From Branchinecta lynchi (lineage: Eukaryota > Arthropoda > Branchiopoda > Anostraca > Branchinectidae): a DNA stretch of 64,000 bases. The position numbers and the translations under genes are program-made. The DNA is taken from positions 20,493,689 to 20,557,688 of the forward strand of contig JAKZAP010000013.1 of NCBI GenBank assembly GCA_023053575.1. Reading direction: 5' to 3'. The first letter of the stretch is position 1. Every line of letters begins with the position of its first letter. Positions 21,896 through 31,267 of this stretch are shown piece after piece. Under the pieces are notes generated by a model, which saw nothing but the letters and a program-made list of their open reading frames with translations, was not told where the DNA came from and did not search any database.

Positions 21896-22138
21896 GTGAC
21901 TCATTTAGTAAGATTTAGCATTAACCGTAATCATCGGGGGCACGCGTGCAAGTTTACAAAATCAAGATTCCACAAGGACGTTTTTAAGTGGGGTTTTGGC
22001 AACAGAATTGTTGATCCTTGGAACAGCCTTACCGAAGATGCGGTTAACGCTGGATTGATCAATAGTTTCAAGTGCATTGTTGATGGGATTTTTAGGTCTG
22101 ATCAGTTCGACTACTCAAAATTTCTTAGAGTTATTTAG
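21896..22138 (+). pseudogene. CR1/L2-type LINE ORF2 C-terminal fragment
   Basis: Eighty codons contain R-G-H-A-C-K-F...F-K-W-G-F-G-N-R-I-V-D-P-WNSLTEDAV-N-A...SFK. This parallels the C-terminus of the intact LINE in this window (RRGHSKKLFKP...VVNTWNSLTDDTVSA...AFKKLLD). The catalytic domains are absent. It is plus strand, opposite to Rad17, within the 19.4-kb intron. Confidence 0.7.
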
Positions 22139-23353
22139 AGGCGAAAGCTTTGTATTAGAAATAAAAAAGGTAAATGAACGATTAACAATAAATACTGAGG
22201 GTACACAAAATCTACAGCGACAGCAAAAGATAAATAAACGCAGAACAAGTAATACACAACGAAACACGAAAAGAACAATAAATTTACTGCAATAGCTGGC
22301 GCATTGGGCAATGGGCAGGAAGGCGGTTGAATGATGTTCACTTATTTCTCAAAATCCATCTTGATTTTTTTTTTTTTTTTTACAACTTTTCTCCTCTCTT
22401 CCTTAAGTGCACTTAACTTTGAGTGTAAAGTTGAATAATTTTCAACTTTGAAAAATACTAAAGTTAAGTGAGATTTCTTACGTTAAGTGCGACTTTAGAC
22501 GCATAAAGTACACTGAAGAGGCCTAAGTAGTCCAGTGTGAAAGTGGTCTTAAGTCAGTGTGAAACCGCCTTAACGTTCCCTCCCCAAATATTTCAACTCT
22601 CACGTCAGTCAACTCGACACATTCGGAAAGAAGACGGAAAATATAAGCAAAACAAGTTTACAGAAGTACAAATGAGATCATCTCACCAGAAACTTTCACG
22701 CATAGCCCTGTTGGCATCTCGCGGTTCAGCGGAAAAGTAAAACTAGCCGTTGACAGGGATCCAAACAGATATGCACTAGGTCGATTCCTTTGCTGCATAT
22801 TTCCTGTGACTGACCAGCAAAGACGAGTCTGCGAGTTGAATGATCCGAGTTTTCGAAAAAAGGCAATAGCCCCTATCTGTAATCCTCAATAGGCCTGGAT
22901 CTTATTTTGGGATCCGGGGAGGAGAGGATTTCGCGAACATTTTGCGGTACGGGATCGGCGTGACAAAAAAGGTTTGACTCTTCATCATCCGAGATCTAGT
23001 CAACTTATTCGAGGTCAGCACTCCAAGTGGACTAATATCTGAAAATCCCTCACTGTCTCATTATTAACGCTTGTGACAGAGAGATAGTAAAATAAAGTAA
23101 AATAGAAAAACGAGATTTTCGTTTTTTTTGTTTTGATCAGCTAGTTACCCCTCCAAGATGATGTGCGATGGATAAATACAATTTCGGATATGTCGGTTGC
23201 ACTTCCGGCAAACCGTCCTCACCGAAAAAAACAAAACTAAATCATAAAATCCACCACAATAACAACAGGAAAACGATGCGGAACCAACAAATAATAAGAC
23301 GACATGTAACTAAAAACCAGAAGAAAGATGCGGAATGAACGACATGCAGATAA
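22139..23353. other. Unassigned intronic stretch
   Basis: A-rich sequence after the LINE fragment (22160-22290) is probably its 3' end. A T-run (22362-22380) and an imperfect 'TTAAGTGCACTTAACTTTGAGTGTAAAGTTGA...ACTAAAGTTAAGTG' self-complementary stretch (22405-22470) follow. No gene is seen. Confidence 0.45.
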
Positions 23354-23598
23354 AGGTAAAATAACGAAAGATAAAATGTGTGCGTTCAAAGTGTATATGT
23401 ATAAATCTGTGATTACTTACAATTCTGAATTCTGTGTATATTTACAATTTACCATCCGTCTGGGAAAGCGCAGAAGCTTTCACCCAGAAAACGGGGGAAG
23501 CTCACCCCCCCCTCCCCCTGTGTATATTTACAATTGCAAATAATCACAGATTTGTCATATACACTTGAACACGCACATTTTATCTTTTGTTATTTTTC
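23354..23598. repeat. Foldback element with ~57-bp arms
   Basis: The left arm (about 23356-23412) runs from AAAATAACGAAAGATAAAAT through 'GTGTATATGTATAAATCTGTGATTA'. The right arm (about 23539-23596) is its near-exact inverse, ending 'ATTTTATCTTTTGTTATTTT'. The loop of about 125 bp includes two direct copies of 'TGTGTATATTTACAATT' and a C-run. It abuts a 138-bp-unit element. Confidence 0.8.
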
Positions 23599-24040
23599 GA
23601 ACTACTAGTCCAGCAAAAAAAGAAAATTCAGAAACAAATCCAGCGTATCTCCTTATCCCTATAAAGAAAATCTAATCAACTTTTAATCGAACTTTGACTT
23701 AAAAAAAAATCCGGTTACAACCGGATTTCCGACTAATTATATGTCCGGGTAAAAAAAGATTTTCATACACAGACTCTACGTCTTTTCTTACCCTTAAATC
23801 TGTCATCTAACCAACTTCAGATAAAACTTTTGCTTTTAACATATTTTCCGGTTTTGGCCGGATTCCAGGCGAACTAGTTGTCCGGCGAGAAAATGATTTT
23901 CACTGTCATGTTAAGCATGTCTTCTTACCCTGAAATCGAACATTTAATCAACTTCAAATGAAACTTTTACTTTTAACCAATTTTCACGTTTTTTGCCGGA
24001 TTACGGACGAACTACTTGTCCGGTGAAAACAATCACCAGT
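23598..24040 (-). repeat. 138-bp-unit element, copy 4 (partial)
   Basis: Tandem units carry 'CGGATTTCCGACTAATTATATGTCCGGGTAAAA', 'CCGGATTCCAGGCGAACTAGTTGTCCGGCGAGAAAATG' and 'AGCATGTCTTCTTACCC'. Both outer boundaries are missing. 24041-25220 after it is unassigned; 24960-25080 is T-rich and resembles a LINE 3' tail. Confidence 0.7.
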
Positions 24041-25304
24041 CTGGCACCGGGCACTAGCTGTACACTAAAATCGAGAGTGAGCATCCCCTAATACTTTCAT
24101 TTAGATTCCCAAAAACGTTATGCGAAAATTTTCGACAGTGGCACCTTTCTTTTCCGTGGCAGAGGGTTAGGTAGTTAGGTAGGGTTTTACGCTTGAGAAA
24201 AAGCTAAAATGTGTTGGAAAGTGTTTGAATTTTTCAAGAAAAAGGGCAAACAATGGGCGAGCTGGAATTCCTGTAATTATGAATGACCTTTTACATAACC
24301 TTGTAAAAATCGCTGTTAATATTTCTTGATGTTCCAACAACTTTTCGCCTGTGGTGCTGTGTTTCTTGTACATTATTTATAACCAATGTATTTTTTTAAT
24401 CTTACCAGGCATTAGCGCGTAAGATATTCTGAGGTAGCCAACACCACGTGCACGGGGCACAACATCTTTTGTTCACCCTTGTTCAGCAACTTGTGGGTCC
24501 ATTATCCATGTTTTTGCCAGGTTGCGACCCTTGGCAGAAATTCCGCCGAGTAAAGAGGATACTTGACCAAATTTGGCAAAATCCATGGAGCTAGACTACA
24601 CTAATGAATCAGAGAGATCAGACAATTTCCACTTGATTTTCTACTGGGACTTGGTGCTTACGAAAACGAGTGAATTATTCTCTGAGGAACGGTAGAAACT
24701 AGCAGGGAGTTGGAAGAGTGCGAAACAACGTATTTCCGACAGTCGGTATTATTCGCACTTTATGGGAGAGAATACTGGCGAATGAGTGGCGATGAGAGCT
24801 TTCAAACCAAGAAGCAATCCCGTCTATATTTAGCTGGACGAAATTCGAGGACTAAAAGTAAAGCTGCTTCTCTTTGAAGCGTGTTGCGTTTGCAAAGACG
24901 CAATCCCAAACGGCGTACGTGCGTCTGTCGCCCTCTCATGGGCTTATTCGTCTGTATGACTCTTGAGTAGGTTTTGTTTGTATGTGTTGTGTTTTCCCTA
25001 ATTATGTTTTCCTATTTTCTTTTGTACTCTACTGTGTTCGTCTTGTACGATTTGTGGGTTAAAACAAATAATTATTATTACTATTAATGAAATAAAGCAG
25101 AGATTCCAGAAATACGACATAATGGATAAGACAGTATAAATCATATATGCCTATAGACCAAATATAAGCCATAGCCTACAGTTTTATTTGAAAACAAACG
25201 TAAAGACCGCACAGATTAGTCTTACCCCGCCGACGAAACTGGCCATTTCCTCTTTCATGTGTTCATAACGCAAGATCCCTCGGGGATTTCTATACGGCTC
25301 GAAG

Positions 25305-25450
25305 CTATGAATTAATGAACTTTATTACCCGTAAAGTGTAAAACAAAAATACGGAGTATTATGAAAAAACAAAGCACAACGATCAGTAGCGAAAAAAAAC
25401 ACAAAAAACTAACAAAACAACATGAACAAGCTAACCAGCATCAATAAGAA
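25305..25450 (-). mobile_element. LINE 3'-tail fragment (minus)
   Basis: The sequence reads in reverse as an A/T-rich LINE end, with AATAAAGTTCATTAATTCAT at its terminus, like the other minus-orientation tails at 18720, 21783 and 30905. There is no coding capacity. Confidence 0.4.
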
Positions 25451-25497
25451 AGAAGGTCCGCAGAGGGTCATAAAAGTGAATCAAGTTAATGGTCTTT

Positions 25498-26088
25498 TTG
25501 GGGTCCCAAAACGTAAGTGGAGGGATACCTGTGACATCGCAAAAGTTGTCTGTCCGTCCGTCCGTCCGTCTGTAAGCACGATAACTCTCGAAGGGAATGA
25601 GATATTTTGATGAAACTTGATGTTTCATCAAAATGTGAGGATCGTTTGGTTCAAGGGTAAGGTCAAGTTCGTAGACGGGCTCTGTAGCCCTACATTTGGG
25701 GGTGGGGTTCAAATTAAGGGACAAACAAAATATTGTTAAACAGCTAATGTGATAGTCGATTATGGGGTAAGAAGACATGCTGAGCACGATGGTGAAAAAA
25801 CGGTTGTAACCGGATTATATGTTATTTATAGGGATGAAGAGATACGCTGGATTTGTTTCTGAATTTTCTTTTTTTGATGGACTAGTAGTTCGCTCGTAAT
25901 TCGGGCGAAACCGCAAATTTGGCAGAAGTAAGGCAGTGAAGTTTCGGTCAGTATCTTCAAAATATATATCGCTTATAGAGGTATATCTGAACTTGGTTTT
26001 CTCTGATGATTAGCATGGAGAAGACTGGATCTGGAGAAGACAAGACCCAATTGTCTGGATCAAATATTAGTTTTTTGAGATCCAATCG
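25498..26088 (+). repeat. 138-bp-unit element, copy 5 (internally shortened)
   Basis: Starts 'GGGGTCCCAAAACGTAAGTGG' and ends 'CAATTGTCTGGATCAAATATTAGTTTTTTGAGATCC', so both boundaries are present. Only part of one tandem unit remains between them. A 'GATGAAACTTGATGTTTCATCAAAATGTGAGG' duplication near 25610 forms a small palindrome. Confidence 0.75.
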
Positions 26089-26089
26089 A

Positions 26090-27413
26090 TCAATCGAAAT
26101 CCGAATCCGAAAGGGCACGTCTATTAGTCCAAATCGAGCAATAACTCTTCTGTGTCGGTGCCATCTAGGGAGCCGGAGGAGGAATTTACAATATTTGAAA
26201 TAAGCCACTCGCAGGGTCTGGCGATCTTTTGTACGAAACAGATAAGCTATGCCAAAACACATGATGTTTCTTTTTCAAACAGAATTCTCCGTAACCCAGT
26301 TCAGCGCTTCCAAGCGGACTAGTTTATGTTATTCCCCCTATGCCTCACCATGAGCACTTATTGACAGACATAGTAAAATAGATTCACAGGTTTATGAGTA
26401 GAAAATCCGCATTCTGCTGCCCAAGTAATCGAGATTTTGCATTTGCCTCAGTAGTAGAAAGTAAAAGTTACCCATTGTCTTATGGGCCCGAATTTGTACT
26501 ATGTCTACACAAGTGCTGATTACGAGACAATGGGGACTAGAAAGTAGTGCTGGACTGGAGTAAGCCCAATTCGGTTGCTTCGTAAGACGTCCAAGCTCTT
26601 GACCGAAGTGGCACAGACAGTGGCGCAATAACACTAACATTTACTTCAGTGGCGCAATGACACAAACATTTACTTCGTTCTGGTTGGTAGCAGGAATGTT
26701 CTGTTAGTTGTTATTTAAAAATATAGTTAAATGAACTGAACTCCCAACGCCTCTAATTCCTTTGCTTGCCGCATGTCACTTTGTTTGGCTACAAATTCCT
26801 TCGTCAGTTAAAATCGACATATTTGTGGGTTTTAGACAAGTTGCGAACACTTTATCCTTACGAATACTCTGGATTATTATTATTAAAATTATTATTTATT
26901 TGCTCAGTTCAAAACTGTAGAGTTAGCTACAATAAATGATGAAACATTGATGATCAACGTTATTGGAAGTAAGTGTTTTCAAGACTTGGTAAGGTTCCTA
27001 TAAGTAGCTTTAGCCCACAGAGAGAATTTCCTTCAGTTTGGTTCTATTATTTCGTCCAAGTGTTCATTTTTTTTTGTAACCATTTTTGCCATGGCCTCAG
27101 GCTTTCTTGCAATAAATTCTATTATATTCTGTACAAATTTTAAACCATAACGTATCAGTCAAACTCACACACCGTTCACATGAATATAAATCTCTTATCT
27201 CTTTTTTATTATCTAATCCCTAAAACGAGTTGGTATTCAAATGGGAATGTTTGACGTACGTTCTTATCTGAAGTTCGTGTCTCGTCTTACCCACGGACCA
27301 GAACAGAGAGCAAAAGCAGTAGATCCGATTAGGAGTAAGAAGTCCGGCTCTGAATACGGATTTTAATGGGTCAATGCAGTCCTTCCGCAACGTTGACTCT
27401 ACATGAGTGCAAC
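26090..27413. other. Unassigned intronic stretch
   Basis: Nothing coding is recognised. A short direct repeat (TTCAGTGGCGCAATGACACAAACATTTACTTC-like at 26612-26680) and a TTATTATTATTAAAATTATTATTTATT run (26876-26904), possibly a LINE tail, are present. Confidence 0.4.
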
Positions 27414-28022
27414 CAAGAACAAATAAGCCGATAGAACCTCCGTCTTATGTCCCATGCAGCGACTGGATACCCCAACAAAACAGAGGGAGCTAGAGGTATT
27501 TGCTGAGCTTTGAGTTGATGGCAGTCTACTTCGCCGCTGCGCATATTAGAGGAACAAGTGCAGGAGGCGCGCTGACTCAGTCTGCAGCGCGTCCCGACAG
27601 CAAATCGGCGTTACTTTGGAGATTTCTTCGCCGGGGCTTTACTGCAATACGGTATAGCTGCTTGCAGAGGTAACGAATACTTGATGACCATCTCTCCTTG
27701 CCGATACAAAACCTCCGGCCTCTCCCGGTATCTAGCGGAAGAAAGGCAGAAGCGGTGTCACAGCTGCTGCCAAAGATCGCGGTAATTGATTGACACAGGA
27801 TTCGAGTCGTTGAGTTTGAGTCGTACGGACACGCTTACTCCTTCTTCCTGAGGATCGCTGGCGTGTTTTGGACTAGGTCATATAGAGTATTGTGATGTGC
27901 GACGTAGCTCCTATTATACCCTCCGCTCATTTGCATGGGCTGGGATACATGAATCTATTCGACTCCGCATGGTCGTATTACAGAGATAGGGAGACGGAGG
28001 TTCTGTTGCTTATTTGTTCTTG
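27414..28022. mobile_element. CAAGAACAAAT-TIR MITE, full copy
   Basis: The left end is CAAGAACAAATAAGCCGATAGAACCTCCGTCT and the right end the inverse, GACGGAGGTTCTGTTGCTTATTTGTTCTTG. It has 30-bp inverted repeats with two or three mismatches. Interior: 'CCCATGCAGCGACTGG', 'GCGCTGACTCAGTCTGCAGCGCGTCC', and a 170-bp block (27690-27860) that recurs inverted at 40440-40640. Non-coding. Confidence 0.75.
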
Positions 28023-28139
28023 CTATTCGATTTCATTTTATGTAATAATTGTATACATTCAAGTATTTTAACACATGAAGTGTAATGGTCGACGTATTTA
28101 GTGCCATGTCGGCACTACGAGTTGGATCTATAAAAATAT

Positions 28140-28162
28140 CCATCTATCTATCTATCTAACAT
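28140..28162. repeat. (ATCT)n microsatellite
   Basis: ATCTATCTATCTATCTA-type run following an A-rich end, probably a retroelement tail. Confidence 0.7.
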
Positions 28163-28213
28163 AAGGCAGTCTTTGTGTGAAAGCCCCTTAAAACTTAGAG
28201 AATCCTGTCCTAG

Positions 28214-28895
28214 GACAAAGGACTGCATATCGCCGTTCCTTGTTCCAACGAAAGACAATGGCAACGACTTCGCTAATCCAAATAGGAATAGATTGATATT
28301 TATTAAAACTGAAAGCCCTAAAAGACCATGGTTAATACAAATACAAAAAAGAAAAACTAACTTCAATGAAAAAAATTTCCAAATTACCGAACAAATACAT
28401 TTCACATAATATCAAATAATATAATTCAATACCATCCCTTTCTTCCTAACTCACCTTACAAAAAATGTTCTCTATGTGCCATGCCCAAACTTCTTTATCC
28501 CCACAAAATTTTTATCCTTCATAATAATTTCCACCCATTTCTCCCTTTCCTGCCTCAAAAACACAGAAAATCATCATTTCTATCTCCACTCATCGGACAA
28601 AAATAGGGACCAACATTCGAACTCACCCTCCCTAAATACCTCCTCCTATAGGGACTAAATAGGGACCAACATTCGAACTCACCCTCCCTAAATACCTCCT
28701 CCTATCTCTAAGTGGTAAAAGATTTCCCCATGCCGAGATAACCCACTTTAACTCCTCCCTACTAAGCTTCGCCTTAAAATAAACCTCCTTCTAATTTCTG
28801 CTGAACTAAAGCCTTGGACGAAGGCCTGCATCTCGCCGTTCCTTGTTCCAACGAAAGACAATGGCAACGACTTCGCTAATCCAAACAGGAATAGA
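28214..28895 (+). repeat. Direct repeats and small tandem duplication
   Basis: About 80 bp beginning 'GACAAAGGACTGCAT.TCGCCGTTCC' at 28217 recurs at 28817 with few changes ('GACGAAGGCCTGCATCTCGCC'). Between them, a 56-bp block starting 'AAATAGGGACCAACATTCG' (28601) is repeated directly at 28657. The region is C/T-rich with no supported gene. Confidence 0.7.
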
Positions 28896-29267
28896 CACAA
28901 GGGAAAAGAAAGATAACATAATGATATCGCTAGGGAATAATCGGAATTATAAAAATCGTTACAAACGGATCTGACGACTGGCGCAGAGGGATGTTAGCGT
29001 ACGATAATCCTAACGACCGCTGATGGTATCGCACAACGAGTAGCCTATAGGCTACGAGAATTAGAGTTGCCACATGTCGCACGATAGTGTGAACTGTCAC
29101 TCGAAAGCAGAAACATGGTTTGATCAAACGAAAGATTAGGCTGCATAACTTCAGATAGTCCTCTCTGACATAGGCTACACAACTCCACTTCACTTCACAC
29201 ACTGTAGGCTCTGGCTCAATTACAAGCAAAAACCATCCCTTCCGGCCCCAAGCAAGAGTTCTACTAA

Positions 29268-30320
29268 AACAAGACCAAAGGTTTCGATAGGATCCCAAAA
29301 ATCTAATACTTGATTCAGGCAATAGCGAACGAACTACTATACTTGTCCAGAAAAAAAAAAAAAGTTCAGAAGCCAATTCAGCGTATCTCCTTATCCGTAT
29401 AAAGAACATCTAATCAACTTCAAGTAAAACTTCTTATAAAAAAATCCGGTTTCAACGGGTTTCCGAACGAACTATATTTCCCGGTAAAAAAAAGATTGTC
29501 ATATACAGATTCATCGTGTCTTCTTACCACTAAATCTGTCATCTAATCAACTTCAAATAAAACTTTTGATTTTAACAATTTTTCCGGTTTCGGCCTTATT
29601 CCGGGCAAACAAGTTGTCCGGGTAGAAAATACTTTTCAAATAAGTGTTCAGCATGTCTTCTTACCCCTAAATCGAACATCTAATCAACTTCAGATAAAAC
29701 TTTTACTTTTAAACAAACTTTCCGGTTTTGGCCAAATTCCGGGCGAACTTCTTGTCCTGCGAAAAAATGGTTTTCAGCATTGTGTTCAGCCTGTCTTTCT
29801 ACCCCTAAATCGAATATCTAATCAACTTCAGATAAAACTTTTACTTTTAAAAGACTTTCCGGTTTTGGCCGGATTTTGGGCTAACTACTTGTTCGGCGAA
29901 AAAATGGTTTTCACCATCGTGTTCAGCATGTCTTCTTACCTCTATACCGAACATCTAATCAGCTTCAAATGAAACTTTTACTTTTAACAAATTTTCCAGA
30001 TTCCGAGCGAATTAATTGTCCGATGACAAAATGGTTTTCACCATCGTGTTCAGCATGTCTTTTTACCCCATAATCGACTATCACATCATTTGTTTAGAAA
30101 TACTTCATTTGTCTCTTAATTTAACCCCCCTCCCCCACCCCTAAATATAGGGCTACAGAACCCATCTACGAAATCGACCTTACTCTTGACCCAAGGAGTC
30201 CTCACACCAAGTTTCATCAAAATATCTCATTCCCTTCGAGAGTTATAGCGCGCACAGACGGACGGACGGACAACTTTTGCTATGTCATAGGTATCCCGCC
30301 ACTTACGTTTTGGGATCCCG
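29268..30320 (-). repeat. 138-bp-unit element, copy 6 (best tandem array)
   Basis: The left boundary is 'ACAAGACCAAAGGTTTCGAT' followed by GGATCCCAAAAATC; the right is 'CACTTACGTTTTGGGATCCC'. 'GTTCAGC[AC]TG' recurs at 29645, 29783 and 29921, exactly 138 bp apart, and earlier units continue the series. The array is followed by the unique 'CTCACACCAAGTTTCATCAAAATATCTCATTCCCTTCGAGAG' block and GACGGACGGACGGAC. No ORF spans it. Confidence 0.85.
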
Positions 30321-31267
30321 AAAACGAAAAAAAAACACGACACCTTGCATTAACTCCTCAAATTGACTCCCCACCAGGTCTTCAACGAGTCGATTTTGAT
30401 ATTGGTCACGATGGTCGAAGTCATGAGAAAGGGAAAACTGTGTCCCTGGGACAAACAAAAGCGCGGGAGCTCCGCTGAAGGAGCCCCAGGGAATGTATCC
30501 TATCTCGTCCTGGGTAAGGCGACAGCGCATAAATAGCAGAACTTCGACTTTACACTGACAGCAACATGAAAACCCACTTCCTCCGTTTTTATGAAAAATA
30601 ACGGCCCACAGAGGAGCCATGATTTCGGAAACGAGCAAACGTTCTAGACACATACCCCATTCTTTCTGGCTTTTTCGTTATCTTATTCCCTATAAACGAT
30701 AAAAATTCAATCGTCCTTCTTAGACCCCACCCCCCCCCTCATCCCATCTTTTTCCTCTTGAAGTACCCCTATATCTTAACAATTTATATCTGACCTGTTG
30801 AAGTTTGAACGGAATGGAAGACCAGCTATTTCAGTAATTAACTTAATTTAGTTTCCTATCCCGGTAAAAAGGGGTAAACAGTGTGGTAGTACACCTACGA
30901 AAGAAAAGTAAGTAAATATATTTATAACCCACAAAATCTTTTGCAACAAAACAGAGTGGAGTAGAGATATATAGAAAAAAGAAAAGACAACAGGAAAACA
31001 ACATACGAAACATACAATAGGCCTCCAACTATCAATCAGAAAAGTGTAATCAGTCGGTGATGCGGTATAGACGTAGACAAGACTTCTGACGGAAATCAGA
31101 GTGCAATTCTTGCACTCTGATGGAATAGCCTTACAATATGGAATAGGAATAGTCTTACAAATGGAATAGCCTTACAATATGTAGGCTGACTGATATAAAC
31201 GGATGCGTCAGCTGACTTTGCTGTAGCGATTTTTCGGCCCTAAGGGTCCCCTTCCGGCACAAACTAG
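30321..31267. other. Unassigned intronic stretch
   Basis: A minus-strand frame of 116 codons at 30303-30653 has no recognisable domain and no homology I can name. A LINE tail in minus orientation (AAGTAAGTAAATATATTTATAACCC, 30905-30930) and C-runs near 30730 are visible. Near 31221-31262 a truncated hammerhead-like fragment (GGACCC..GGGCCGAAAAATCGC on the minus strand) precedes the modular repeat. Confidence 0.4.

Noticed and set aside
28140..28162. Possible CRISPR-like or regulatory array at the ATCT repeats
   Set aside because: It is a plain microsatellite at a retroelement end.
30303..30653. 116-codon minus-strand frame
   Set aside because: No recognisable domain and no splice or promoter context; it overlaps the end of a 138-bp-unit element.
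31221..31262. Ninth hammerhead-like match
   Set aside because: Only stem II and GAAA are kept; CTGANGA is lost, so it was not listed as a separate ribozyme-like feature.
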